Assembly: GCF_029960665.1 (NCBI RefSeq)
Contig: NZ_JASBRB010000005.1
Location: forward strand, 62,001-126,000
Source: Pseudarthrobacter sp. AL07
GTDB lineage: Bacteria > Actinomycetota > Actinomycetes > Actinomycetales > Micrococcaceae
Length of the DNA stretch: 64,000 nt
Reading direction: 5' to 3'
The notes beneath the pieces are model-generated. The model did not search any database, had not been told where the DNA came from, and saw only the letters and a program-made list of their open reading frames with translations. Below, piece by piece: positions 28,936 through 38,409 of this stretch; within the stretch, counting starts at the first letter, position 1; every line of letters begins with the position of its first letter. Position numbers and translations under genes: made by a program.

Positions 28936-29933
28936 GCAGCCTCGCTGAGGTGGAGCCCGCTGCGGTACTCCACGGGCTTTTTGCTGATGGGGTCCACAAA
29001 GCGGATGCCGCGGGCCAGGAGCTGCAACGGTTTGGAGTAGTCGTCCTGAGCCTTGTCCAGGAGGTCCGGGTAAAACGCGTCGTTCACGATGCCCAGTCCC
29101 AACGAGGCCATGTGCACCCTCAATTGGTGCGTCTTTCCGGAGTGCGGCTCCAGCCGGTACCGCGCCAGACGCGGCGTAGTACCCGCGTCCGCGTTGATGC
29201 CAGAGGCTCGGGCACCAGCGTCGCCGGTGCCAGCGGCACCCACTGAAGCGCCGCCGTCGAACGTTTCCAACCGTTCGATCCTGGTCTCCGCGTTCGGCTC
29301 GCCCTCGATGACTTCGGCCAGCAGGTAGCTGCGGGACTTGGTCATCCGGTTCCGGACCACCACGGGGAATTCCACCGCGGGGTGTCCGGCGGCGGGCTCC
29401 GCGGCGGACACACACTCGTATTCCTTCTGCACCTGCCGCTTCTCGAAGAGTACCTGGTAATTTCCGCGGGTTTCCGGGTTGGTGGACAGCAGCAGCACGC
29501 CGGCGGTCATCCTGTCCAGGCGGTGCATGGGGATCAGGTCCGGCAGGTTCAGCTGGTTCCGGAGCCGGACCAGGGCCGATTCCTGGATGTACGTGCCGCC
29601 CGGGGTGGTGGGCAGGAAATGCGGTTTGTCCACCACGAGCAGGTGATCATCCTGGTGCAGGATGCTGATGTCCACCGGGATGCGGGTCTCCGGCGGCAAT
29701 GAGCGGTAGTACCAGATGAAGGTGTGGTCCTCGAGCCGGGTGGCCCGGTCCAGGGCGACGCCGCCCTCGCCCACGATCTCGCCGGCGTCGAACCTGTCCT
29801 CGATGCCCTGCGGATCGATGTGGCCCCAGCGGTGCATCATGTAGTCCATCGCGGTTGTCCACGGCCCCTCGTCCGGGAGGCGCAGGCGGGTGGCGTTCAC
29901 GCCGTCGCGCACGGGGAGGGGGGATTGCATCAC
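28920..29933 (-). CDS. RluA-family RNA pseudouridine synthase
   Basis: 337 residues. The catalytic block is PMHRLDRMTAGVLLLS, with the nucleophile Asp in HRLD. PHFLPTTPGGTYIQESALV and HSGKTHQLRVHMASLGLGI are the other RluA motifs. A Gly/Ala-rich insertion (GGASVGAAGTGDAGARA) lies in the C-terminal third. The N-terminal ~90 residues replace the usual S4 domain. The target position in rRNA or tRNA cannot be told from sequence. Confidence 0.9.
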   Translation of the reverse strand: MMQSPLPVRDGVNATRLRLPDEGPWTTAMDYMMHRWGHIDPQGIEDRFDAGEIVGEGGVALDRATRLEDHTFIWYYRSLPPETRIPVDISILHQDDHLLVVDKPHFLPTTPGGTYIQESALVRLRNQLNLPDLIPMHRLDRMTAGVLLLSTNPETRGNYQVLFEKRQVQKEYECVSAAEPAAGHPAVEFPVVVRNRMTKSRSYLLAEVIEGEPNAETRIERLETFDGGASVGAAGTGDAGARASGINADAGTTPRLARYRLEPHSGKTHQLRVHMASLGLGIVNDAFYPDLLDKAQDDYSKPLQLLARGIRFVDPISKKPVEYRSGLHLSEAAQAPR

Positions 29934-30007
29934 CGGTCCATTCTACTTATTCCTGCCAGGTGCGTGGAGAACCCCGACGTCGGCGGCCGGCCCGGCGGGA
30001 TGCGGTC

Positions 30008-31510
30008 TCAGGCGATCGCGACGGCGGGCAGTGCTGAACGATGGCGCCGCAGCGTCGGGACCGAGTCCAGCCTGTGCTGGGCGGCGCGAAGGGCCAGTAC
30101 CGCGGTTTCCAACTGATCCGACGGCAACGTGAACGGCACGCGGAGATAGTGCTCCAAGGCGCCACCAACGCCGAATCGGGGACCGGCGGCGAGGCGGAGG
30201 CCGAAGTCCGGAGCGATGACGGCAAGTGCAGTGCTGACCGGGGCCGGGAGGCGGCACCAGATGGACAGGCCGCCGTCGGGCCGTTCCGCCTGCCACGAGG
30301 GCAGATGCTCGGCGACCAATGACAAGAGGGCCTCACGGTTCTCGCGGAGCATGCCCAGCCGTGCCGGGAGCGGTTCGGTCAGGGAATTCACCAGATGGGC
30401 CGCAGCCAACTGTTCGACGACGGGTCCGCCCAGATCCATGGTGGTTCGTGCGGCGGCGAAGCGCTGGATCAGCGGCTCGTCGGCGCGGATCCAGCCCGTC
30501 CGCAGGCCGGCCCAGTGCGACTTGCTGAGCGACCCGATCGAAACCACAGCCGGGCTGAAGGCAGCCATGGGAGTGGCCGCCTCTGCGTCGAGGTTCAGCT
30601 CCCGCAGGGTCTCATCCACCACCAGGACGGTGCCGGACGCCGCGGCGGCGCGGACAAGCCGGCGCCGCTGCGGATCCCGCATCAGCCGCCCCGTGGGGTT
30701 GTGGAAGTCGGGGATGACATAGGCCAGTGCCGGCCGCTGTTGCAGGGCAGAGTCCATTGCGTCCAGGTCCCAGCCTGAGAGTGGCCCCGCAGATGGTTGT
30801 CCTCGCGGCGCGGCCGGAGGCATCGCTACCGGCACCGGTCTGCAGCCTGCGGCCCGGATGGCATCGAGGGCATGGGGATAGCTGGGGTTCTCTACAAGTA
30901 CCCTGTCTGCCCGGCCCGTGAGGGTGCGGAGGACAATGTTCAGGGCATGCTGCGCACCGGAGGTGACCAGGATCTGCGCAGCGGCCGTCGGAACCCCGGC
31001 CGCGGAGTACCGCGCCGCAACCGCCTCCCGCAGGGCCCGGACACCAAGTGCGTCGTACCCGAATCCCGGAAGCAGGGCAGGAAGTTCTGTAAGCGCGGCG
31101 GCGAACGCCCGGTGGACGACTTCGCCACTGGCAGGCAGCGAGGCATACGCCAGGTCAAGGAGTCCGTCTGGAACGGCGAGTCCAGGCCCGCCGCCGAGTC
31201 CTGGTCCCGTTGTCCGGACGGCCACGTTGACCTCGGGCCCGGGGACGCCGGTCCTGCCCCTGCTGCCCTGGCCGCCCCGCAGAAGTCCTTGCTCCCGCAG
31301 CGAAGCATAGGCGGCCGTGACGGTGGTACGGCTGATGCCGAGGGCGGTAGCGAGGGAACGTTCACTGGGGAGGGCGACGTCGAGCGGAATGCGGCCGTCC
31401 AGGACCAGCAGGCGGACGACGTCGGACAACTCGCGGTACGCCGGGGCGGCGCCGGGATTCCACCGGCCGAGCAAGCGGGCGAGGGAACTGGGGGCAAGAG
31501 AGCCGGACAT
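30008..31510 (-). CDS. MocR-type regulator (GntR HTH plus aminotransferase fold)
   Basis: 500 residues. An N-terminal GntR winged helix (LPSERSLATALGISRTTVTA) is joined to a fold-type I aminotransferase domain. The PLP lysine is in SIGSLSKSHWAGLRTGW, with NPTGRLM and YPHALDAI as cofactor-site motifs. MocR proteins bind PLP to sense metabolites and control a divergent gene. Here that gene encodes a YczE-type membrane protein, and the shared region holds inverted and direct GCCAGT repeats. Confidence 0.9.
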   Translation of the reverse strand: MSGSLAPSSLARLLGRWNPGAAPAYRELSDVVRLLVLDGRIPLDVALPSERSLATALGISRTTVTAAYASLREQGLLRGGQGSRGRTGVPGPEVNVAVRTTGPGLGGGPGLAVPDGLLDLAYASLPASGEVVHRAFAAALTELPALLPGFGYDALGVRALREAVAARYSAAGVPTAAAQILVTSGAQHALNIVLRTLTGRADRVLVENPSYPHALDAIRAAGCRPVPVAMPPAAPRGQPSAGPLSGWDLDAMDSALQQRPALAYVIPDFHNPTGRLMRDPQRRRLVRAAAASGTVLVVDETLRELNLDAEAATPMAAFSPAVVSIGSLSKSHWAGLRTGWIRADEPLIQRFAAARTTMDLGGPVVEQLAAAHLVNSLTEPLPARLGMLRENREALLSLVAEHLPSWQAERPDGGLSIWCRLPAPVSTALAVIAPDFGLRLAAGPRFGVGGALEHYLRVPFTLPSDQLETAVLALRAAQHRLDSVPTLRRHRSALPAVAIA

Positions 31511-31512
31511 AG

Positions 31513-31552
31513 GGCCAGTATCTCAAACTGGCTATGGATTACAAGGCCAGTT
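31513..31552. promoter_or_regulatory. Putative MocR operator region
   Basis: AACTGGC (31526-31532) and GCCAGTT (31546-31552) form an inverted repeat with a 13-bp spacer. GGCCAGT at 31513 and 31545 is a direct repeat 32 bp apart. MocR regulators commonly use direct repeats. It lies between the divergent MocR and YczE genes. Confidence 0.5.
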
Positions 31553-31570
31553 GCCGTCAGGATGGAGTCC

Positions 31571-32218
31571 ATGATGACGCGCAGAATCCTCCAGCTCCTG
31601 ATCGGCCTCGCCATGTACGGCATTTCCTTGGCGATGTTCATCCGGGCCGGGCTCGGGCTGGACCCGTGGGACGTATTTCATCAGGGACTGGCCGGAAAGA
31701 CGGGCCTGAGTATCGGCACCGTGGTGATCGTTGTCAGTTTCCTGGTCCTGCTGCTCTGGATCCCGCTCCGGCAGCGGCCGGGGTTCGGGACACTGAGCAA
31801 TGCCGTGCTTGTGGGGGTTTTCGCGGATGTTGGCCTCGCGATGATCCCGCAGATCACCCAACTGGGCGGACAGATCGGGATGCTCGGCGGCGCCGTGCTG
31901 CTCAACGGCGCCGCTTCGGCCTGCTACATCGGCGCCCGCCTGGGCCCCGGCGCCCGGGACGGGCTAATGACCGGCCTGGCCCGGCGCACCGGCTGGTCGG
32001 TGCGTACGTCCCGGACCGGGATCGAGGTCGTGGTCCTCGGCGCCGGCTGGCTGCTGGGTGGCTCGGTCGGCGTCGGGACCGTCCTCTACGCGCTGGCCAT
32101 CGGCCCGCTGGTGCAACTGCTGCTGCCGCGGTTCATGGTGCCGGAAGGGCTGGTGCCCCAGGCTGCCGCTGCCGGACTGGAAGCGTCGCAACCGGTGGCC
32201 TCGGAACCGGGCGCATAG
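31571..32218 (+). CDS. YczE/YyaS/YitT-type integral membrane protein
   Basis: 215 residues from ATG 31571 (ATG 31562 and 31574 are also possible). Five to six membrane helices. The N-terminal block YGISLAMFIRAGLGLDPWDVF is typical of the YczE family, and LGPGARDGLMTGLARRTGWSVR is its second conserved loop. Function is not established; YczE homologues are often paired with MocR regulators, as here. Confidence 0.83.
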   Translation: MMTRRILQLLIGLAMYGISLAMFIRAGLGLDPWDVFHQGLAGKTGLSIGTVVIVVSFLVLLLWIPLRQRPGFGTLSNAVLVGVFADVGLAMIPQITQLGGQIGMLGGAVLLNGAASACYIGARLGPGARDGLMTGLARRTGWSVRTSRTGIEVVVLGAGWLLGGSVGVGTVLYALAIGPLVQLLLPRFMVPEGLVPQAAAAGLEASQPVASEPGA

Positions 32219-32283
32219 AACGAGGACACCTCGCCGGGTGTCGTTGATCCGGCCCGGCCTGGACGCCGTTCGACTATTAGGTC

Positions 32284-32311
32284 TTGACACTGCCAAAACG
32301 TTTTGTATAGA
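32284..32311 (+). promoter_or_regulatory. Promoter of the LacI-controlled fructan operon
   Basis: -35 TTGACA (32284-32289), 16-bp spacer, -10 TATAGA (32306-32311). The first operator fills most of the spacer. Confidence 0.75.
32294..32305. promoter_or_regulatory. LacI-family operator 1
   Basis: Perfect palindrome CAAAACGTTTTG with the central CG typical of LacI-family sites, placed between the -35 and -10 boxes so that binding would block RNA polymerase. Confidence 0.85.
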
Positions 32312-32330
32312 GTGTGAGCAACACAACAGC

Positions 32331-32342
32331 CAAAACGTTTTG
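32331..32342. promoter_or_regulatory. LacI-family operator 2
   Basis: A second perfect CAAAACGTTTTG, 37 bp centre to centre from the first, in the leader and just upstream of the ribosome-binding site of the regulator gene. Confidence 0.85.
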
Positions 32343-32359
32343 TAAAGGAAAAGTCGAAG

Positions 32360-33379
32360 ATGACAAGAGTCGGGATACGGGATGTGGCGAAGGCCGCCGG
32401 GGTTTCGGTCACCACCGTCTCCCACGCGCTCAACGACGTCGACGGCTCCCGGGTCAAAGCGGAAACACAGGACCACATCAGGGCGATCGCCAAAGACCTT
32501 GGCTATGCCCCCAACCGGCTCGCCAGCGGACTGCGCAACCAGCGCTCGCAGATTATCGGCCTGGTCAGTGACGAGATTGCCACCACCCCGTTCGCGGGTG
32601 ACATGATCCGGGGGGCGCAGGACGCCGCCTACGAACGCGGCTACCTGCTCATGGTGGTCAACTCGGGCCTGGACCGGCGCCTGGAAGAGCACGAAATCCG
32701 GAGCCTGCAGCAACATCAGGTCGACGGGATTGTCTACGCCAAGATGTTCCACCAGTCGACGGAGGTTCCAGCTGGCCTGAAGGGCATCCCGACGGTCCTC
32801 TTGGACGGCACGTCGGGAAACCCGGAGGTTTCCTCGGTGGTGCCGGATGAGGTGGGTGCTGCGGAGGCCGCCGTCGAGGTGCTGATCGAGGCCGGCCACC
32901 GCCGGATCGGGATGCTCAACAACGTCGACGACATTCCGGCAACGCATGGCCGCTACCAGGGCTACCGCAGCACATTGGAGCGCCACGGCCTGGCGTTCAA
33001 TCCCCATTACCTGGCGACGGACCGCCCGGACGCCCGTGCCGGCCGGGAGCAGGCTTTGAAGATGCTTTCGACGGCGGAACGTCCGACGGCCTTGTTTTGC
33101 TTCAGTGATCAGGTGGCCATGGGCGCTTACCAGGCCGCTGCGCAATTGGGTCTCCGGATTCCCGAGGACCTGTCCATCATCAGTGTGGACAACCTGGAGA
33201 TCGTTGCCGGGGCCCTGTGGCCAGGGTTGACCACCATGGCGTTGCCGCACTACGACATGGGGCGTTGGGCAGTTACCCGGCTCCTTGACGACATCGCCAC
33301 TCCTGGCCGTCCGCCGGAGCAGGAAGTACTAGCGTGCCCGCTCGTGTCCCGGGGGTCCGTCGGTCCGCCGCCGGGCTGA
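32360..33379 (+). CDS. LacI-family transcriptional repressor
   Basis: 339 residues. The helix-turn-helix and hinge are VGIRDVAKAAGVSVTTVSHA and PNRLASGLRNQ, followed by a periplasmic-binding-protein-like sensor domain (RSQIIGLVSDEIATTPFAG ... RPTALFCFSDQVAMGAYQAA). It lies directly behind two CAAAACGTTTTG operators and ahead of an ABC importer and GH32 gene, so it should autoregulate and control the fructan operon. The likely inducer is a fructose-containing sugar or a phosphorylated product. Confidence 0.92.
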   Translation: MTRVGIRDVAKAAGVSVTTVSHALNDVDGSRVKAETQDHIRAIAKDLGYAPNRLASGLRNQRSQIIGLVSDEIATTPFAGDMIRGAQDAAYERGYLLMVVNSGLDRRLEEHEIRSLQQHQVDGIVYAKMFHQSTEVPAGLKGIPTVLLDGTSGNPEVSSVVPDEVGAAEAAVEVLIEAGHRRIGMLNNVDDIPATHGRYQGYRSTLERHGLAFNPHYLATDRPDARAGREQALKMLSTAERPTALFCFSDQVAMGAYQAAAQLGLRIPEDLSIISVDNLEIVAGALWPGLTTMALPHYDMGRWAVTRLLDDIATPGRPPEQEVLACPLVSRGSVGPPPG

Positions 33380-33441
33380 CCCGGCGCCGAGTTCCGCCGC
33401 GAAATACCCAAATTTCAACCAAACCCAGCAGGGCTAAAAAA

Positions 33442-33471
33442 GGGGCGCGGCCGTTGCACCGGCCGCGCCCC
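33442..33471 (+). terminator. Intra-operon hairpin (attenuator or processing site)
   Basis: An 11-bp GC stem (GGGGCGCGGCC / GGCCGCGCCCC) with an 8-nt loop lies between the repressor and binding-protein genes. No T-run follows, so it may adjust relative expression or protect the downstream mRNA rather than stop transcription. Confidence 0.5.
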
Positions 33472-33516
33472 CAGGATCCCTGCGCCCTCACCAATCATCA
33501 GAAAGGTTCACACGAC

Positions 33517-34806
33517 ATGAACAAGAAAGTCAGCCGGGTCCTGGTAGCCAGCGTAACGGCCGCCGCCCTCATCGGCACACTGGGTGCCTGCGGAAAAGGC
33601 AGCGCCTCCGCGTCCTCCGGGGATGCCAACGAAATCACCATGTGGACGCACAACGCCGGCAACGTCGAGGAACTCGGCGCCATCCAGAACATCGTGGATG
33701 CGTTCAACAAGGAGTCCGACGTCAAGGTCAAGGTCCAGGCCTTCCCGCAGGAGTCGTACAACGACTCCGTAGTGGCGGCCGCGTCCGCCGGCAACCTGCC
33801 GTGCATCGTGGACATCGACGGGCCGAATGTTCCCAATTGGGCCTGGGCCCAGTACCTGGCACCGCTCAAGCTGACCACCGACCTCAGCACGCACCTGCCC
33901 AGCACCGTCGCGAAGTGGGAAGGCGAGACCTACGCGGTGGGCTACTACGACGTCGCCCTGGCCATGATGGCCCGCGCCTCCGACCTGAAAGAAGCCGGAG
34001 TCCGGGTGGCAACCATCGAGCAGCCCTGGACCAAGGCAGAATTCGAGGACGCCATGACCAAGCTGAAGGCCCTTGGAAAGTGGGACTACCCGCTGGACAT
34101 GGGCACCGCCGGAACCGGTGAATGGCTGCCTTACGCCTATTCGCCGTTCCTGCAGTCCTTCGGCGGGGACCTCATCGACCGCACGGACTACCAGTCTGCG
34201 GACGGCAAGCTCAATGGGGACGCAGCCGTCGCCTGGGCGGGCTGGTTCAAGGGATTGGCCGATCAGGGCTTTATGGCAACCAAGAGCGGCAAGGACAGCA
34301 CCCAGGACTTCCTGAACAACAAGAGCGCCGTTCTCTACACCGGTTCCTGGGCTGCGGACAAGGCCCGCACCGCCCTTGGTGATGACCTCGTCGTGATGCC
34401 GACCGTTGACCTTGGCAAGGGCCCGAAGATCGGCGGCGCTTCCTGGCAGTGGGGCGTCACCACCGGCTGCGCCAACTCCCAGGCAGCGATGGACTACCTC
34501 TCCTTCTCCCTGAAGCCGGAAAACGTGGCCGCAGTGGCCACAGCGACTGGGACCATTCCCGCCAGCACCGGGGCCGCCGCGCTGATTCCCGCCTTCGCTG
34601 AGGGTGGCGTGAACCGCGACTTCCTGACCTACTCACGCGATTACGCCCTTATGCGGCCCGAGACCCCCGCGTACCCGATCATCGCCAACGAATTCGGCAA
34701 GGCAGTCCAGGACATCCTGGCCGGCGCCGACGCCAAATCCGCCCTGGACAAGGCCACAAAGTCCATTGACACCAACATCAAATCCAACGGCGGCTACAAG
34801 AACTAG
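33517..34806 (+). CDS. Sugar ABC transporter substrate-binding lipoprotein
   Basis: 429 residues from ATG 33517; the longer frame is not used because the signal peptide starts here (MNKKVSRVLVASVTAAALIG). The lipobox is LGAC. NEITMWTHNAGNVEELGAIQ is the opening of family 1 (MalE-like) sugar-binding proteins, and KSAVLYTGSWAADKA is a typical inner motif. With the GH32 gene at the end of the operon the ligand is probably a fructo-oligosaccharide. Confidence 0.9.
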   Translation: MNKKVSRVLVASVTAAALIGTLGACGKGSASASSGDANEITMWTHNAGNVEELGAIQNIVDAFNKESDVKVKVQAFPQESYNDSVVAAASAGNLPCIVDIDGPNVPNWAWAQYLAPLKLTTDLSTHLPSTVAKWEGETYAVGYYDVALAMMARASDLKEAGVRVATIEQPWTKAEFEDAMTKLKALGKWDYPLDMGTAGTGEWLPYAYSPFLQSFGGDLIDRTDYQSADGKLNGDAAVAWAGWFKGLADQGFMATKSGKDSTQDFLNNKSAVLYTGSWAADKARTALGDDLVVMPTVDLGKGPKIGGASWQWGVTTGCANSQAAMDYLSFSLKPENVAAVATATGTIPASTGAAALIPAFAEGGVNRDFLTYSRDYALMRPETPAYPIIANEFGKAVQDILAGADAKSALDKATKSIDTNIKSNGGYKN

Positions 34807-34899
34807 CCAGCGCCTACGGTGCTGCGGGGGCGGGACGCTCCCGCCTCCGCAGCACCAGCCGCTGGGTTCACCCCCGCCGTTCCGTGTCTGGAGAATCTC

Positions 34900-35868
34900 A
34901 TGGCCATTAGTCCACTTCCCACCCGTTCGCGGGCCAACCGCGCCGCTGACCGTGCCGCGTCCACGACGACGCCCGCTCCCACCCGCCGCCGGTCCCGCAA
35001 CCTTCGCGAGCAGCTGCGCGGGTGGGGCATGATCGCCCCGGCCGCGATTCTGCTGCTCTTGTTTATCTTCCTGCCGGCGATCATCGGCTTCGGCCTGGCT
35101 TTCACGAACGCCCGGCTCATTTCGCCCCGTCCCGTCGAGTTCGTCGGAGTGGACAACTTTGCCCGGCTCTTCGCCGATCCCTCCTTCTGGCGGGCACTGC
35201 TGAACGTCGGGTACTTCGCCGTCGTCGTCGTCCCCGTCCAGTCCGCACTGGCCCTGGTCATGGCGCTCCTGATCAACAAGAAGTTCCGCGGCGTGAACTT
35301 CTTCCGCACCGTCTACTTCCTGCCCGTCGTGACCTCCATGGTGGTGGTGTCCCTCCTGTGGCTCTTTATGTACAGCAAGGACGGGCTATTCAACGAAATC
35401 CTTAACAGGGTGACGTTCGGCCTCTTCGGCGGCATCGACTGGTTGAACGAAACCACAACGGCCATGCCGGCCATCATCATCCTGTCCATCTGGCAGGCTG
35501 CCGGATTCCATATGATCATCTGGCTCTCAGGGCTGCAAAGCATTTCCGGGGAGCTCTATGAAGCCTCGCAGCTGGACGGCACCAGCCGCTGGCAGCAGTT
35601 CAAATACGTGACGTGGCCGGGGCTGCGGCACACCCGCAGCCTGATCCTGGTGACGATCACCATCCAGGCCCTGGCACTGTTCGACCAGGTCAACGTCATG
35701 ACCCAGGGCGGTCCGCTGGATTCCACCACAACCATTGTCTACGAGGCGGTCCAGACCGGATTCAGGCAGCAGGACACCGCCTACGCGTCGGCGATTTCAC
35801 TCGTCTTCTTCGCCATCGTCCTGCTCATCTCAGTCGTACAGCGCCACCTGACCCGAGAAAAGGACTGA
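34900..35868 (+). CDS. Sugar ABC transporter permease, MalF type
   Basis: 322 residues from ATG 34900 with GGAGAA upstream. A basic N-terminal tail of about 40 residues is followed by six membrane helices. The coupling loop is ELYEASQLDGTSRWQQFKYV, the EAA-type motif that docks on the ATPase. It forms the channel with the MalG-type permease encoded next. Confidence 0.92.
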   Translation: MAISPLPTRSRANRAADRAASTTTPAPTRRRSRNLREQLRGWGMIAPAAILLLLFIFLPAIIGFGLAFTNARLISPRPVEFVGVDNFARLFADPSFWRALLNVGYFAVVVVPVQSALALVMALLINKKFRGVNFFRTVYFLPVVTSMVVVSLLWLFMYSKDGLFNEILNRVTFGLFGGIDWLNETTTAMPAIIILSIWQAAGFHMIIWLSGLQSISGELYEASQLDGTSRWQQFKYVTWPGLRHTRSLILVTITIQALALFDQVNVMTQGGPLDSTTTIVYEAVQTGFRQQDTAYASAISLVFFAIVLLISVVQRHLTREKD

Positions 35869-35869
35869 T

Positions 35870-36748
35870 GTGAAAAACACACTCCGCCTCACCAATGCCG
35901 GAACCATGCTTGCGCGGATCCTTCTGGCCATCGCTGCAGTTTTTCCCATCGTCTTTATGCTGGTGTCATCGCTGAAGCCTGACACCCAGATCTTCGGCGA
36001 CATGTCCTCTGTGGCCGCCTTCCTGCCGATCGGCAACATTTCGGTCGACAACTACACTGCGGTCTTCGACCGGGTTCCCGCGGCCAGGTTCCTGATCAAC
36101 TCGATCGGCATCTCCGCCATCACCGTCGCCCTGGGCGTGGTCATCAACAGCATGTGTGCCTTCGGCCTCTCCCGCATGCAGGTCCGCGGCAAGCGGATCG
36201 TGTTCGGTGCCATCCTCGCCACCCTGATCGTGCCGTTCCAGACCCTCGCCCTGCCGCTGCTGTGGTGGGTCAACCAACTGCCCTGGCTCGAAATGAACGG
36301 CTTTAGCCTGGAACTCTCAAAGGGCTGGCTGGACACCTACCAGGTGCAGATCATCCCGTTCATCGCGAACGCATTCTCGATCTACCTGTACCACCAGTAC
36401 TTCGAATCCATCCCGAAGGAATTGGACGAGGCAGCGCGGATCGACGGGGCGGGCTGGTTCAAAATCTACCGTCAGGTGGTTATGCCGCTCGCCGGTCCGG
36501 CGACAGCGACGGTCGCCATCCTGACCTTCCTGCCTGCCTGGAACTCATACCTCTGGCCGCTCATGGTGGTCCAGTCGGAGGAGCTCCGTCCCGTGATGGT
36601 CGGCATGCAGTACTTCTTCCAGCTCAACGTCTCCTGGGGCCAGGTCATGGCCTACGGCTCCCTGATCACCATTCCCGTGGTGGTGATGTTCATCGCCTTC
36701 CAGCGCTCGTTTATCAACAGCATCGCCTCCAGCGGCGTCAAGGGCTGA
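35870..36748 (+). CDS. Sugar ABC transporter permease, MalG type
   Basis: 292 residues from GTG 35870, one base after the stop of the first permease gene. Six membrane helices. The coupling loop is ELDEAARIDGAGWFKIYRQV and FPIVFMLVSSLKPDTQIF is the typical first segment. No ATPase gene is present in the operon, so a shared MsiK-like ATPase encoded elsewhere must supply energy. Confidence 0.92.
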   Translation: MKNTLRLTNAGTMLARILLAIAAVFPIVFMLVSSLKPDTQIFGDMSSVAAFLPIGNISVDNYTAVFDRVPAARFLINSIGISAITVALGVVINSMCAFGLSRMQVRGKRIVFGAILATLIVPFQTLALPLLWWVNQLPWLEMNGFSLELSKGWLDTYQVQIIPFIANAFSIYLYHQYFESIPKELDEAARIDGAGWFKIYRQVVMPLAGPATATVAILTFLPAWNSYLWPLMVVQSEELRPVMVGMQYFFQLNVSWGQVMAYGSLITIPVVVMFIAFQRSFINSIASSGVKG

Positions 36749-36799
36749 CCCGGTACTCCTCCTGCACGCCCCCACAGAAAGCCACGAAAGTACCGAACA

Positions 36800-38338
36800 A
36801 TGACCACACTTTCTGCTCCAGACAAACTCAACCAGGCCGTGGCGGCCGAATCCGCCGAAGTCTTACGTCCCGCCCTGCACTACACAGCGGACACCACCTG
36901 GCTCAACGACCCCAACGGCCTGATCTACCACGACGGGCTCTACCACCTGTACTACCAGAACAACCCGTCCGGCAACGCCTGGGGCAACATGTCCTGGGGT
37001 CACGCGACATCCACGGATCTGTGCACCTGGATCCAGCAGCCCGTAGCCATTGCATGCGACGATCAGGCCGACATTTTCTCCGGCAGCATCGTCTTCGACC
37101 GGCTCAACACCAGCGGCTTCGGTACCGGACAGGTGGCCCCGCTGGTGGCTGTGTACACCAGCGCCTTTAAGCCTGGATCGGGACTCGAAGGCCGTCAGGC
37201 CCAGTCGCTGGCGTACAGCCTGGACGGCGGCTACAGCTGGGAGAAGTACCGGCACAACCCCGTACTTGACCGCGAATCGACGGATTTCCGGGACCCCAAG
37301 GTATTCCGCTACGACGGCGACGCCGGAACCTACTGGGTCATGGTCGCCGTTGAGGCCCTTGACTACCAGGCGGTGCTGTACCGGTCGGACAACCTCAAAG
37401 ACTGGGAGCTGCTGAGCACCTTCGGCCCGGCGAATGCCACCGGCGGAATCTGGGAATGCCCGGACCTGTTCGCCCTGCCGGTCGACGGTGACGAGGCCAG
37501 GACCAAATGGGTCCTGACAATCAGCCTGAACCCGGGCGGCCCAAACGGGGGATCGGCGGGCCAGTACTTCGTGGGCGACTTCGACGGCGTCACCTTCACC
37601 TCGGAATCCACCGTCTCGGAAGGGCAGCACGAGAAGTCCCGACTGGCTGACTTCGACTGGCTGGACTGGGGCCGCGACTACTACGCAGCCGTGACGTTTG
37701 GCGACGTCCCTGACGGAAGAACACTCATGATGGCGTGGATGAGTAACTGGCAGTACGGCCACGGGATCCCGGCCTTCCCGTGGCGGAGCGCCATGGCGTT
37801 GCCGCGGGAGGTGTCCCTGCGCAGCGTCGGAGGTTCCTTGCGGCTGGTTCAGCAGCCTGCAGCGGAAGTGCTGGCCCTTCCTGCCTACGGACCGGTGTAT
37901 AGCACCGGACCGGTTTCCATTTCTGAAGAATCGCGACTCCTTGACGGTGCGGCCGGTACGGTGCAGCGGATCGATGCCGTCTTCACACCGGGAACAGCAG
38001 CTGAATTCGGCCTGATCGTCCGGGGCAAGGACGGACAGGGCACCAGGATCGGGATCCGTCCGCGCGATGGCAGGCTCACGGTGGATCGCCGGTCATCAGG
38101 GCAGACCGATTTCCACGAGACGTTTGCCTCGGTCGACATCGCGCCGCTGGCGGCCAACAGCAGCAGCTACGAGCTGACGGTCTTCGTCGATGAGTGCTCC
38201 GTGGAGATTTTCGCCCAAGACGGCCAGGTGACCATGACGGAACTCATTTTCCCGGCAGAGGGAAGCACCGAAGTTTCCGTTTATGCGACGGGCGGCTCAG
38301 CCACAGCGACGTCGCTGACCGTCCGCCAGTTTGCCTGA
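36800..38338 (+). CDS. Glycoside hydrolase family 32 (fructosidase)
   Basis: 512 residues. The nucleophile motif WLNDPNG is at residues 34-40 (Asp37), the transition-state motif is DFRDPKVF and the acid/base motif WECPDLF. A C-terminal beta-sandwich domain follows (LTVFVDECSVEIFAQDG). There is no signal peptide, so it acts in the cytoplasm on imported sugars. Exo-fructosidase action on levan- or inulin-type oligosaccharides, or sucrose, fits best. Confidence 0.92.
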   Translation: MTTLSAPDKLNQAVAAESAEVLRPALHYTADTTWLNDPNGLIYHDGLYHLYYQNNPSGNAWGNMSWGHATSTDLCTWIQQPVAIACDDQADIFSGSIVFDRLNTSGFGTGQVAPLVAVYTSAFKPGSGLEGRQAQSLAYSLDGGYSWEKYRHNPVLDRESTDFRDPKVFRYDGDAGTYWVMVAVEALDYQAVLYRSDNLKDWELLSTFGPANATGGIWECPDLFALPVDGDEARTKWVLTISLNPGGPNGGSAGQYFVGDFDGVTFTSESTVSEGQHEKSRLADFDWLDWGRDYYAAVTFGDVPDGRTLMMAWMSNWQYGHGIPAFPWRSAMALPREVSLRSVGGSLRLVQQPAAEVLALPAYGPVYSTGPVSISEESRLLDGAAGTVQRIDAVFTPGTAAEFGLIVRGKDGQGTRIGIRPRDGRLTVDRRSSGQTDFHETFASVDIAPLAANSSSYELTVFVDECSVEIFAQDGQVTMTELIFPAEGSTEVSVYATGGSATATSLTVRQFA

Positions 38339-38409
38339 CCGCGGCGCCCCTGCGCACGACTGACCTCGCCGCCAGCGACGGCCTGCTTCGGCGGACGGTG
38401 CTGCGTCAG

